DNA from: Sphagnum compactum
Taxonomy: Eukaryota; Bryophyta; Sphagnopsida; Sphagnales
DNA length: 64,000 bases
Reading direction: 5' to 3'
NCBI GenBank assembly: GCA_965153455.1
Contig: OZ234502.1
Span: forward strand, 3,327,267-3,391,266
Part shown: piece by piece, positions 26,251 through 39,057 of the stretch
How positions within the stretch are numbered: the stretch's first letter is position 1
Layout: each line of letters opens with the position of its first letter
Program-made: the position numbers and the translations under genes
The notes under the pieces: generated by a model
Told to the model about the DNA's origin: nothing
What the model saw: the letters and a program-made list of their open reading frames with translations, nothing else
Database searches by the model: none

Positions 26251-26711
26251 GTTGAATTTGCATAAAAGCAAAGCACGCATGGGAACAACATAGGGAACAG
26301 TAAAAACACGCATGGGAACAACATAGGGAACAGCTTCTCACACAACCAAAACACTCGCTCAGAAGAACACGCAGACAAATGCACAAGCGCAGACAACGCC
26401 CAAGAGAGACAGACGGGACGACCATGGCATGCTGTTGAGCTTTGCACGGGGAGAGGAAAAGATGCCGGCTGCTGGGGACTATCGAGGAGCTTGGCAAGTA
26501 TCTGACAGCAGCTCACAAGAGAGCCGGTGCGATGTTTCAAATTTTTGCAAATTTCTTTGCAAATTTCTTTTGTAAATTTTGGTTTTGTTTTTCTTAGGCT
26601 TTTGTGTTGTTGTTGTTGTTGTGGTGGTGGTGGTCGTTGTTGTTGCGGTTTGTTTTCTTTCGTGTTTTTGAGCTGCGAGGGTTTGTGTTTTTGGGCGGAT
26701 TTCTCAGGGAT

Positions 26712-29700
26712 ATGTATGGATTTGCGGTGCGGCCGCAGCATTTGAAACGATATCGTGAGCACGCCAGCATTTACAAGGTATGTGTGTGTATGTATGTATG
26801 TAATAGGTTTTTGTAGTTTGTGTGAGCGGATAGGGTATGCATAAAATAGAGAGGAGCTTGGAAGAAGAACCACCCTGGTAAAATTCCATGTGTGATGGAA
26901 AAGATTTCAAAGATTTTCTGTTTTGCAGCTGTTGCGCGTGCTACTGGTGTTGTTGTGACCAAAAAAAAAGGGGGGGGGACTGCAATGGCTGCTTCCATTG
27001 GTGGTGCAGGAGGAAGAAGCAGAGAGGTGTGCGCGATGGGAGCAGTTTCTAGGGTTACACAACAACAACAAACCTTCTTCTGTGGAGGAGGATGCTGCTG
27101 AATGCATTCTTGTGCCACCACGGGAAGGAGGAAGAGGAGGATCCACAGCTGCTGCTGCAGCTGAAGTTGGAGAACAAACAGACTCCAGTAGTAGGAATAG
27201 TAGTAGTGATCATCACACTTGGGTCCAACTACGGACATCACACCTGTGGGCTGTAGAGCAGGTGGTGAGGAATAGGAGGAAGAGCAAGGTTTCTTCATCC
27301 TCTATAGCAGGTGGCAGCAGCCTGGGTGAAGCTGCTTCTGCAGATGCTAGTGATGGTGGAGTTGGTGAGAGCTCCACAGAAGCTGGGGACAATGATGCTG
27401 CTGCTGCTGCTGCTTCTGATGATAATGATGATGATTCAGATGAGGAATTTTATGATGTGGAAAGGGCAGACTCTGTGCAAGATACAGCTGATCAGGCCTC
27501 GAGTGAAGTACAGGAGTGTCCTTGGGAAGAGGAGCTCAAGGTTCTTGTCAGTGGTGGTGTTCCTATGGCACTCAGGGGAGAGGTAAAGCTCCACTAGATT
27601 TGCTTGCTTGAAAGGAGGTTGTTGTTTTGATTATTGTGAGGGTGGGTGATCCGCAGTTCCTCCAATTGTGTGTGCATATGCTTTTGCATGAGAGGAAGCA
27701 GGGGATTTCAGCAGGAGTTAGTCTTTCTGACAGGTGTTTTGCCAAAGGGCAGCTATGGCAGGTATTTGTGGGGTCAAAGGAGCGGTGGGTGCATGGGTAT
27801 TACCAAGCACTTCTGGCACAGCAAGCAGAGGTGTCAGCTGAGGCCAATGGCATCAAAGATCCAACTGCAGTTGACGACAACGACTCTGCTCTTGATCAGC
27901 AATCAAGTCCTCACTCAAATCGAAGTGAAAAATGGCGTAGCCAAATAGAGAAGGTGAAGGGAATTACTTCTATAGAGTTTTACATTTGTATGTCATTCTT
28001 CACTGCTGGTTGACCTGTGCAATTCCACTATGTTGGACACCTCAATTGCATGTGTGATGGATACTGTAAAGGCAATAATTGCATATAAATTGCTGTCAAT
28101 ATAAGTTCCTTGTGACTGATTGTGACTGATTTGACCAAGCAGGATCTCCCAAGGACGTTTCCTGGGCATCCCGCACTTGATGAAGATGGTTTGAATATGC
28201 TGCGGCGCCTTCTCACTGCATATGCTCGTCACAACCCAGCTGTTGGATACTGTCAGGTATTATTTTCAATGCATCCTGCTTTGATCCTCTCATTTGCCTC
28301 CTGTCTTTTAAGTTCTGACAGCAATCGAACAAGGTGCAGGTCTTTCAGTTAGTTGCCAAACATAGTTATAGTGTCTTTCATATTGTGTTGTTGCATTTTG
28401 TTGGACCAGCATATGCCTGTGTATGTCTGGTATTTCTGTTATGTATGTTAATATCAGTTATTATCAATTCTGTGCAGGCCATGAACTTTCTTGCAGCTCT
28501 TCTGCTCCTTCTGATGCCAGAGGAAAATGCTTTTTGGTGAGTTGGTGATGACTGTGATTTCTATTTACTTTTGAGCCAGAAACAGAACTTGTCTGCCTGG
28601 CAACTGGATAGCTGCTCTGCTCATCAATCACTCTGCAACAAGTTCATCATGGAATAGAAAGGCAGAAGTGCTGAATTTGTCCCAATAGCTAGTCAGAAAA
28701 CGCTGTCAATCCATGGATGTTTTGTCACTGTTTTCCACTCAAAGGGTTGCTAGCTGTTAGCAACCTTGTAAGTTTGCATTGGTGTGAAGGTCTGCAAGTT
28801 AACTTCTCAAAGTTGTTTTCCTATTTTCTCCAGGACTTTGACAGGTATCATTGACAACTACTTTGGAGGTTACTACACAGAGAAATTGGTGGAAGCACAG
28901 GTCGGTCTTTGTTTGCAATACCATTCACCTGTCTGAAGGTGACTGGATATATTCTACTTTGTGGCATTTGCATCTACCTTCACTTTGCATCAATGACCTA
29001 ACACCTTGCTGAGTGTCCCCCAGATTAGGAAATGGTGGGCAAGGTTTTGTAAGGAGTTTTCTGCCTTGTGCGTTCACAGGGACTTGCAACATGTTGGCCC
29101 ATTGTTCTCCTGTGCTGTGCTCTCATTATGGATCTTGTCAACAGGTGGACCAGCTGGTATTTGAGCAGTTGGTGCGTGAACGCTTCCCAAGATTATGTGA
29201 GTCCTTCCTTTCACTGAACCAGTTGGAGATGTTTTATTTGGTCTCTGATGGAAAACACAAAGTGGCTAATATGTGAGTGTCATGGCAGCCACTCATTTGG
29301 ACAGTCTGGGAGTTCAAGTGGCCTGGGTCAGTGGTCCATGGTTCTTATCCATTTTTGTGAATGTTCTGCCTTGGGAGAGTGGTATGTATACCCAATCTAA
29401 ACTTCCTTTTCCATCTGCATGTGTCAAGCAGCATTGTGTATGACTTTCAGTTCATTTCAGTTAGGATCACTTTTGTGAGTTGCATATTGTGCTTCTTGTG
29501 ACAGCAAGCATTGCATGGTTCAGTAAAGAGCACCTCTTATTCTTTATGTGCAAAGCATTTCATTACTAGTTGGTAGAATGTCCATTTGCATTGTGTGCTG
29601 TAAATTAAGTGAAAATGTTGGAAAGCCTGTTAACATTTTCAGCTCCTGACACTTGGGAACCTGTTGTGCCTGCAGTGTTAAGGGTATGGGATGTCCTCCT

Positions 29701-32700
29701 TTACGAAGGAAATCGCAGCATGCTTTTCAGAACTGGGCTTGCCCTTATGGAAACCCATGGTAATCACAAACTGTTGAGTTTGTTCCCTTTTCATTCAGTG
29801 CCTGTGGAGTGTGCATTGGCAAGACCTAACCTGCAACTGGGTGTTTTCAGCGGGAAAATTGATGCTGCAACGCGACACTGGCGATGCAGTGGCAATGTTG
29901 CAGTCTATGGGTGAAGCCACATTTGACAGCAGTCAACTGGTTCTGGCAGCATGTCTGGGTTTCAGTGATGTGCATGAGGATCGCCTGGAGCAACTTCGAA
30001 ATCAGCACCGGCCTTCTGTGCTTTCTGCACTTCATGAGAGGTCTTTGGAGCTGCATCTTTGGCATAGCACAAATGGTGTTGCAGCCAAGACAGGCTCTTT
30101 GGTCAACCAAACGGTGGGAAGGAGTCTACCACTCAGAAATTCAATGATTTCTGTGCAAGAGAAGCTGGAACATGTTTCTAAACCTGGCATGGGAAGAGAT
30201 CTAGATATTTTGCTCGAAAGGGTTGACTTGAATGTGGAAGAAGCAGGAAGTATGGATCTCCGAGAACAGGTAGAGTTGGTGATGCTTGATTACAGACCCA
30301 CTGTTAATCAATTGAAATTTTGGATTAGCTGGCCTACAGGGTCATTGCTGAGTCGTGGCACGGGATAGCTGGATCTACCCAGTGTTCTGCCCTGAGTTTG
30401 CTTGCTCTGATAGTAGTTAAGTGTGATCTTTCAATATCATCCAGCCAGATATGTTTTGAGAAGCTAGAGTCATAAGTCTGGCAAGATTGTGGCTCACTAG
30501 TTTTTCTGACTTCTATGGATTTCTGTGAGATGTGTATCCTGCCATGGTTGATGCCAACGAATATTACATCTCAAGCCCCCTTTGTGGCAGAGCCTCACAT
30601 TTTTTGACCTTATAGATTCACTAGTTATTCTATCCTACTTAGGAATTTTTCTTGATTGTATTGCAGGTAGTATGGTTGAAAACAGAACTTTGTTCTGCCC
30701 TGGAGGCTAGGAAGGCTGCAACATGCAGGTAGTCTGTGATACAAGGTTTTGCATGAGCAAACATGTGAGTAGAAAGCATGGTGTGAATCTTGTGATTTCA
30801 TTGTGAATCACTAAAATGGAATTTGCTGCAGGGCAGAGGAGTTAGAAGTAGCTTTGATGGAAATGGTGAAGGAGGACAATCGTCGCCTACTCTCTGCTCA
30901 GGTTTTTTTCCCCTGATGCTATTTGTCCCTTGTACAATTCATCTGGTGTGACAATGTAGGATGTCATGCTCTTTGTCATGCTTGGCTCTTTGTGTTCTGC
31001 TGGTGAATTGATTTATTTGTGTCAGAAAAGAGTTCTGCCAACTTGAGGATGTCAGTGTTGCCTAGGCCTTCAGTCTTAAGCCTTTTGAGGATAGTTGTCA
31101 TGTTCCAGGTTCACAAAAAAATATCACTATATTATGTGAGACTGGAAACCTTGGTAGAAAGTTTATAGTTGTGTTAATGTCAAGCCTTTATACTCTGCAC
31201 ATAATCTGTACAATTTCCCTGTTTGGGAACCACGGAGAGAAGTTGAGTTTCTTGTCAGTTTAGGTTCTGTTCTGAACCCAGAATGCTCATATGTTTCTCA
31301 GAAATTTCAAAAAAAATCCAAGCTACTTTGACAACTGCATGAACAATAATGACAGTCCATCTCTATGCGTCAATACAATTTTCTTGCTGTTCTTGCAATA
31401 GGTGGAGAAGCTGGAGGCACAAATGGTTACCTTAAAAAAGGCTCTATCTGATAAGGAAGAGCAAGAGCAAGTCATGGTGCAGGTGGGGGTTCTTTCATAG
31501 GCTTATGCATTATGTTGCATGTTATGGTCTACTTAGGTAGGTTCTCCTGAAGGTGATTTTGTGTTAGGGCTGCCACTGTCACCAAGGACTTTCATATTAC
31601 TTCATTGTGAAGTGCCTCATTACATGGAAATATGATCAAGGAAGCTTTCACCACTGGTAGCCTGGACTAGGATTATCTGCTGTTCTCTGTATTGTGGGCT
31701 TTCAGAAGTGCCATAAGTCATGGCTAGCCCATTCACTAGTGTAATGATGAATGGTACTATACAGGTGCTGGTGCGCATGGAGCAAGAGCAACGGATTGCA
31801 GATGATGCACGCCGATTTGCAGAGCTGGATGCTGCAGCACAGCGCTCTATTGCTGATGAGGCCAAGGTTGTTGGGTTCATTGATGTACTGAGATTTATGA
31901 TACAAATTGCTGCAAGTGTAGTATCTTTGTCTGATTGGTTAACACCAGTGTATATGTCTTTGGGAATCCTCTGATGATTTTATCACTCACAAAGAAACTT
32001 TTTGGGGTAGTGCAGGCAATGGCTGAGAAGGCAACACAGGCACTTGCAGCCATGGAGAAGAGAGCAGTAATGGCAGAAAGCATGCTAGAGGCAACAATAA
32101 ACTCTGATGCAGGTGTTGGCAATGCTCATGTTGCCAGGCATGACTTAGACCCTCTCACAGGGAACACATCCAGGGGCATTGCTCGGTCCCACACTTCTCC
32201 TGCAAAGTACTGTTCTCTGTCCTCTCTATACAAGGATATTGAAGTCTGTTGCTGCTAACAGGAAAGAGGGATTCCAGCCAGTTTTAAGGGCCTTTGTAGT
32301 TGTGGTCTGAACCCCCATCTCAAACCTCAGTGGGATCCTCCCAATCCTGGAATGGCCGAATCAATTTAGATGCAAAGGAGAGATCCACTGGTTCTCTGTA
32401 TATTATGTCATGTGGTAATGGTGGTGGATGGCAGATATGATTTAGGCATGGGATGGGCAAGGAGGAGTACCCCAGGTAAAGTGGAGGGTGCAGGAGGAGT
32501 TCCCAGTGTTGTGCCAGATAATTCAAGTGCTGGTGCATACAGACAAACCTTCTTCAGCCGTCCCTTTACAATGAATTGGAGAGAGAAAAGCAAGGTATAG
32601 TGTTTACTTCTACCCGTCCTCACACTAACTACCCTGAAGTCGGGGTATTTTTTCGACTTGATTTTGCTGTAAAATGTGGATACTTGTCCCTGACTCTCTC

Positions 32701-32871
32701 TTTGTGTGGCAGCAGTTGAGTATCGAGACCAAACATGATGCAGTGGACAACTTGCAGGCTGGCGAGCTCCTTTCGCCGGCACCTTCATCATCACCAAAGG
32801 GCCTTCAACAAGTCAATGGTCATGCAAATTTGACAGCTAATCAAACGCCCACTGATGATTTAGAATGCTAG
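26712..32871 (+). CDS. TBC-domain Rab GTPase-activating protein (plant RabGAP with C-terminal coiled coil)
   Basis: Stimulates GTP hydrolysis by Rab/Ypt GTPases in membrane traffic. Seventeen exons join in phase to 850 aa: 26712-26777, 27010-27582, 27753-27953, 28143-28256, 28478-28536, 28834-28900, 29145-29196, 29289-29381, 29676-29759, 29851-30269, 30667-30728, 30832-30901, 31402-31482, 31765-31866, 32016-32206, 32435-32594, 32713-32871. The N terminus MYGFAVRPQHLKRYREHASI and the acidic DEEFYDVERADSVQD stretch match plant gyp1-like RabGAPs. The TBC domain (about residues 199-470) keeps both catalytic fingers, Arg284 in IEKDLPRTFPG and Gln318 in GYCQ. It also has FLAALLLLLMPEENAFW, LVRERFPRL and RVWDVLLYEGNRSMLFRTGL. 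Exons 11-15 encode a coiled coil ending MEKRAVMAESMLEAT. The C terminus has FFSRPFTMNWREKSK. The exon 15-16 junction (donor AA|GTACTG) is the least certain. Confidence 0.93.
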
Positions 32872-35860
32872 GCTGCTGCAATCTGAGGTTTGGAGAGGGC
32901 AGAGAAACATTTATCTCTTAATTTATTGGAGTCGATTGTACGAAATTGTACATGATAGGTAATATTTTTTCCAGGATCCAGGTATTGGGGTTTAGTGGGC
33001 AATTAAGAGATTTTTTTTTCCTTCGCCCCAGAGCTGGTCACTCAGCAAGTTGATGAAGAAAAGGCGCCTTTGAAGATTGGGCTCTCTTTCTTCTTAGTGG
33101 ACTAATGCATTAGTTGCAGAGTTCCGAGGTTATAGAAGCTTTTTGCTTCCAGGATTTTTACAGATGTCAATCATTGATTTCTGTCAATCTTAATGGAGCA
33201 CAACAAGAAGAGGTTGTAGGTTTTTGCTTGGACAACAAAAGTCTGTTGCTAAAAAACAGAACAGGTTTTCTGTAAAAACACCCTTAATCCTGTTTTGTTC
33301 AGAGTAATTAACCCAGCAGCTGGGGAAGCACTATTAATATGCATGTGTTGCAGATGTAACTTGCAAAAGTTTTAGTAAATTGCAAGCTCGGTGGATTAGT
33401 GGATTTTTCTCGAGTACATTTTGTACATTTAGGAGGGAAATTCATTTTCTACTGACCGTAATAAATTTGATTTTGTGATGTATATTTGAGACAAGTTTTT
33501 GTTGCAATCTTTACATAAAAACTTTTAGACTTCACAAATTGACGGAAAGAGTTCTAATCTACAAACTGGTTTGTTGAGATCATGAATCCAAGCATAGAAG
33601 TTGGAACAAAACATGGGTTCTTTTTTTTTTTAATGGTTAAAAGTTTGTGTTGCATATTTTTATCTTCCAATATTCCTTTTTATGTCATCTATCTACTAAG
33701 GAAGGAAGCTTGTTTTGTTTGTCCCCTCGAGAATCTCAAATTGCAGTAATCCCTCTTGGCATGCTCGGTATTGCAGATGATGCACGCTCGATTCTTTAAG
33801 TAAGAATGTTGATTTTTTTTAAAATAAAAATTAACATGTAAGCTTAACTTCAAAGTTAAATATTAATTTTTATTAATTCATGCCTATAATTACCCTGATT
33901 TTAAATTGATATAAAAAGTTTTATTTATATGATATTTAGTATGGGGGAGTGTGTAATGTCTCCATGAAACTGGACTTGGTGTTGAACTAGACCCAAGGGT
34001 TTTTGAATTTTAAATAATGTGTGCAAACTGAAACTACAAGGTTTCAAAAATCGGAAAAAAAACCCATCTCAAACTCACATTTGAAGAATCTCCAAAAAAA
34101 AGTTTGAAAAATCAAAATCAGGGTTGAAAGTTTTGAAGAATCACACAACATTGATTTAAACCTATTGCGTGAGACTTATTAAGTATTGAACATTTTGTTG
34201 AAGTCATAAATTAAATATATCAAAGTGGTAGGTAGATGACATATATTAAGTTAAATAGAAGATGATTTATTTTGAAAACTTTAATTACACATTCTTCTTA
34301 TTTCCTTGGTTACAAAGGTTACATTTAGACCTAATGTTTCCTTCCAAAAAGGCCTAACACAAAGTCCAAAGCACAACACAAATGTGATGAAATAAACACA
34401 ATTCCACATAAATTAGGAAGTGTGTGAAAATTAAAGGAAGTCATTCCAAGGCTCTTTGAACTTTCATTTTGGTACTTGAGATTCTCTAGGAATTCTAAAT
34501 GTTTGGAATGTGATTCAAGAACTTGAATCTCCTTCAAATCAAGTGTTTTTTTAGTTTGTTGCAAATGTCTTAAAGTGAATTACAATGTATGGACTTGCAT
34601 TGCCAAAACAAACTTAATAGCTAAAAGTTAAATGGTCATTTATAAAATCTAGGAAAAAAATTCTTGAGTGTTTCTAAATGTTCATAGTGTACCACAACAT
34701 TTAAAATGCAATTTGGATAATAAAATCATGTCCAAATCAAGAGGTTGATATAGTGTTGGAAATATATTTCATTTTGAGGTTTAAAAGCAAACAGGTTCAT
34801 AAGTCCCATTTGGTTATTTTAAAAGGAATTATGGTTGTTTGAAATTTCAAAACACCATTTCCTTTCAAATACAAAATTCATTCTTAGGACTCCTAAGCAT
34901 TTTATCACTTTAATGTAAGTGTTTGACAACATATACAATATATGGGAAAAAATGTTTTTTTTTCAAGTCCAAATTATGGTGAATGTAGTGTGAGTCTATG
35001 GCTTGAAATTATGCCTCAATTTTGGTTTTGATTGCATTAACCCACCTTTTTGTTTGGTTTTTGTAATTGATGTGACTAAGAGGTGTTCATGAAAAATATT
35101 GCCTTGTTTTAGGCTTATCTTGGAACTCTTGCATGGTCTCCTCTTAGCTTAGAGCAAAGAGCTAGGGAGTGGGTCTAAAGTTCAAAAGTCTTCCACAATG
35201 CAGCATGTCAAATATTTTACACAATACCTTATGGCAAGCCTAAATGGAGGACACATGAAAGATGCAATTGACAATATGAAGTATTGTATAATGATAATGA
35301 GAGTTTTCTCTTTAAAACAATGTTAATTTTAACAACAAATCTACTTAATCTAACCAATTGTATATTGGACCTCCAAGAAGTTCAAAAGTTGGAAGGATAG
35401 TCCAACTATAGGATTTTGGAAGTTTTGGATGTGAAATCTTCTTAATTAGTTACAAAAGATTAAGAGGTTAATTCAATGACACAATGTGAATAAAATAATT
35501 CAACCAAAGGAGAGTTTTTCATTGACAAGAGAAATTTGGTGGTAAGAATCTTTGGACCATAATGATCAAAGACAATGAAAAAAAGTTTCTTAAATTAAAA
35601 GTTGTGAATTGTATTAATTTGAGTGAAAGATTTTGTTTTTCACCACATTATTGATTTTACTAACCCATGTGCAATGTAGGAAACACTTGGAAACTTATGT
35701 GACATCACAAGTCTAAAGAAAGGATTGACATTAAACTAAAATCTCAATACTATCCAACCCACCAATAGTAAGAAGATGGAGGATATCATTAAAAAAAAGT
35801 GACACTTATCATCAGCCATTTTAATAACAAGAATCATAACATCCTTAATGAAAATTTGGT
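32872..35860. other. 3' UTR of the Rab-GAP gene, then AT-rich intergenic DNA
   Basis: The first several hundred bases have genic texture and probably include the 3' UTR. From about 33.5 kb the DNA is AT-rich, with only motif-free short open frames. Nothing else is recognised. Confidence 0.5.
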
Positions 35861-35889
35861 GGACGTCATGTTGAATGTTATTTCATCAA

Positions 35890-36815
35890 AAATTGACGCG
35901 CTCCGTGGCTCCTTGATAAACTCCAAATGTGAGTTTGAAGTGAAAACAACGGAAGAGCAAGGAATCGGGGCACGTTTCTTGGCTCACAGCACTTTGGGGG
36001 TGAAAGGGGCGTGCTGGAGCTTCCGGATGGGACTAGGCAGAATGACAAACACTTAATCACTCACACGGATCTGCACAAACCAAACAACAAGTTGGTTAGT
36101 GCATATTTGAAACACTTTTGGTGCTAGGACGAGCCACGGGCAAATTCGGACTCACAAGACTCACCACGGCCCGGACTTGGGGGAAGCCACCACCTTCCCC
36201 TTTATAGTCTACTTTGTGCCTCTCCATGAGGCCCACATCCAAATGGCATTTTGTCCTGGGACTCCCAAGTGAAAGTCCTGAAATTCCTAAAGTTGGGATT
36301 CCCGTAACTTTGGGGCCCCATAACTTCGTGTGCAGACCTCCGATTGCAATGGGGTCTATAGCAAAGTTGTAGCCTTCGTTGAGAGCTTTTCAATGGTATG
36401 TCACACGCCACCTGCACGTAAGGAGATCGGATCGATTCCTGACTTTTAATGGTCGGGAATCAAACTGCCAATTTGACTCCTGACCTTTCTTTTGGCCATA
36501 ACTTGTGTTTCAGATGTCCAAATGGGTCATGCGATCCCATTTTAAACATCTACGTTTCAATAGCTTTCCAATGATTTAAAGAACTCTTCAATCAAATGGG
36601 TTTTGACTTCTGCAATTGCCCTCTGAAAATTTGGGAGTCCATTGGGAGTCCAATTCTCAAAATGGGAGTTCACCTGGGAGTGTGAGGGTTCATTCCCTCA
36701 CACTCTTTTGCATTCCCGGAAACACGAGATGTGACTTCCGGGCTTCGCTCTTAGTCCGCAACCTTGCAAGCCCTTGCCTTGGTCACGAGCCCAAGGTTAG
36801 GGTTGCGACAAAAAT
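35890..36815. mobile_element. Possible solo LTR or LTR-like island of a retrotransposon
   Basis: A sharply bounded GC-richer island in AT-rich DNA. It contains two degenerate internal copies about 180 bp apart, each beginning 'ccataacttNgtgt' (near 36316 and 36496) and continuing through a 'gacctccgattg' or 'gatgtccaaatg' block to 'agctttNcaatg'. This 'ataactt...ccgatt...gagagctttt' style is typical of Ty3-type LTRs in plants. A TATA-like 'cctttatag' lies near 36200. I could not find matching ends or a target-site duplication, so the boundaries are approximate. Confidence 0.35.
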
Positions 36816-36999
36816 ATTACATTGTGATGCAATCAATTTCATCATTTGATGTTCCAAACAAGCTTTTTCAATCTTGAGGCAAAATTATAATTTAAACAAT
36901 AATCATGTTTGATCATATTGTACCAATGTGAAAATGAAAGAAAACCCACACTTCCCACTCATTTTAAGCATTCAACACCATTTAAGAAATTTTGTTTCA

Positions 37000-37912
37000 A
37001 TATATGGGATTTTCAGAAATCTCAACTTGGAACTTGCAACCATTGTCACGAAGAAAGCCATTGGGAAAGAGAGTTCCCTTTGAAACATTTTTAAAATATG
37101 TATAAATAATGTGAATGAAAGTTGGCTTAAGTACAAGACTTTTAACAAACATGTTTATACACACACCATAGAAGAGAATTAACATTGATGGTAAATTAAA
37201 GGTCTCAATCATAGATTGTTACATGCATGTTATAAAAAATTGTGTGGCCAAGTTAAATCATATTAGAGGCAAGTCCTCAAGTTGGTAAACCTAACTTCAA
37301 AAGCTAAACAAAATGTTATTAGTTCCAATAATTCTTAAATAAGATCGATAAAATCAATGCCTCCTTGGCAATTAGGTCATTCAATGAAAAATACCATACT
37401 ATTCCTCAAGAAAATAATGTGAATTTGATTCTACCAAATGACAAAATAACAACAATTCCTAAAATTTTATATATTCATAATTTTAAAAAAAAAACTTATT
37501 TCAATTTGTTGTCCTACAAGTAGAGGATGTTATTTGATGTCAAATTGAAACCAATGCATCATAGTTAACCAAAAAGAAATTCTTGAATCATATTAACCAC
37601 TAATACTACATAAATTTAAAAATAAATTAAATTAACAATATATATAGTTCAAAGTAACCCATGACTATAGTGCTTATCGAATTGGACACCACAAAAAGCG
37701 ACAAATGTGTACTTATGACATTAATGCTTGGGACATGTCAACCTAATAACAATTAAACACCTTGAAAAACAAGTTATTATAATGTCCCCTAACTATTTTA
37801 GCTTAAACACACCTAAAAACAAAAACATGTTTGTAAATCAAAGAAGCCCAATAAAACTTCAAGACTTGCGTTACGAATTCATTGAAGAAGCATATGATCT
37901 TTTCACATAGAT
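37000..37912 (+). mobile_element. Decayed Ty1/copia-like gag-pol remnant
   Basis: Near 37020-37090 a frame reads TCNHCHEESHWEREF, a CCHC zinc knuckle of a retroviral-type gag whose last Cys is replaced by Phe. About 650 bases further on, 37704-37760 reads L*H*CLGHVNLITIKHLEKQ. This is the GAG pre-integrase signature LWHLRLGHxN of copia elements with stop codons at two positions. The order and spacing fit a copia polyprotein, but protease, integrase core and reverse transcriptase are not readable. No LTRs are assigned. Confidence 0.4.
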
Positions 37913-38600
37913 CTAAAAGTTGAAAGCTCTTACTAATTGACAAAAGTGTATATTTGTGGAGAGGTTAAAAACCATTACAAACTATAGAGAATATAATGTG
38001 AAACTACCACAAGTTATATGTGTTAGAACAAACTTGTTGTGTTGAGCAACATACTCTTTCACTCATGAAAATTGAACATAGTTTTGTGATTGAAACTCAT
38101 GATCTAGCACACCTTCGAGTGAGGCAATCAAATTTGTGTGTTACATTTTTAATCAATTACCTACTCCGACACATAGTAATGAATACAAGACAAAGAAGGT
38201 GTGTTTATGTAATATCCCCAAACTTGACCCACATTCAAAGATCTCCACCATGAAACAAACTTCAATTTATAAGTTATGAATTTATGCTAATGGGGTTCAA
38301 TTAACAAACCCAAAAGCCATTGAATGTTATAATTGTAAGTTTTTATCGAAATCAAGCTCTCACACAATTTGTCTCATATGAACCCTTGTTCCAATAAACC
38401 TCGAGCTTTACCCTCCACATAAAGACCACACTTTAGATAGAGAAGAATGGAGCAAAAGAAAGGGGGCTCTCTACAAGTGTAAAAAGGCACCAAAGAAAAA
38501 CACCCCAGGAATTAAACAATTACTAATAATTCCACTTTTTCTTTTGAGCTTCCTAACATAAGTACAAGAGATGGTGAATGGATGAGAAAAGACGACATTC
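37913..38600. other. AT-rich DNA upstream of the delta-COP promoter
   Basis: No gene recognised. The short open frame 38020-38253 has no motif; it may be further retroelement decay. Confidence 0.45.
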
Positions 38601-38639
38601 GTCGAGTAGATGATACATGCATGAAGACGCACTAGCAGC

Positions 38640-39057
38640 ATCATAATGTGGAGCTTTTCCTGCAGAGGTTGAACGGCGACCCACAGAGCCGCTGTGGAAG
38701 ACGGAGACTCTTTCGCTTCGCATCGCTTGTGCTCTCTTTCTCTCTTTTGTCCGCTCTTTTGTTGCTCGCGGCGTTGCGTCAGATCCGCTGCGCAGGTTGT
38801 TGCAACATCGTGATACCACTTCAATTCAGAAATCAAAGCGATGTTGTTCATTTTACCCGGAGAAGAAGAAGAAGAAGAAGGAGATCGTTCTTCTTTTCCT
38901 TTGTAGGCAGGTTTGAATCGTGGCGGGGTGGGGTTACTTTGGCTGGCTGGGAGTGGGAGTGGGAGTGGCGCGTGGTCGGGACAACACCAAGGGCGTGCAA
39001 GCTAGCGGTAGAGATCGGTAGAGCTGAGTACTTTGTGCACACAACAAGCCTGCTAAG
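38640..39057 (+). promoter_or_regulatory. Promoter-proximal and 5' UTR region of delta-COP
   Basis: GC-rich DNA just upstream of the delta-COP start, with a pyrimidine-rich stretch (tctttctctcttttgt, about 38734) and a GAA run (38861-38881). An upstream ATG frame from 38648 reads through the true start in another frame, so the transcript probably begins downstream of it. No firm TATA box. Confidence 0.4.

Larger units (their letters stand above)
17900..26500. other. Long gene-poor intergenic region
   Basis: AT-rich DNA without recognisable genes. Contents seen: a duplicated 'attatgaaaaacaaaatg' word at 20536 and 20596; a GGGAAC-rich tract at 22210-22325; a second short one near 24040; an AAT trinucleotide run at about 25536-25557; and a minisatellite at 25655-26250. 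Minus-strand open frames over the minisatellite are products of its repetition. Confidence 0.55.

Noticed and set aside
25897-26313. 138-codon minus-strand ORF rich in Phe/Ile/Leu
   Set aside because: It is the translation of the minisatellite; the protein merely repeats the DNA unit.
26771-27298. Long minus-strand ORF opposite Rab-GAP exon 2
   Set aside because: Shadow of the real plus-strand coding exon, whose phases and conserved motifs are clear.
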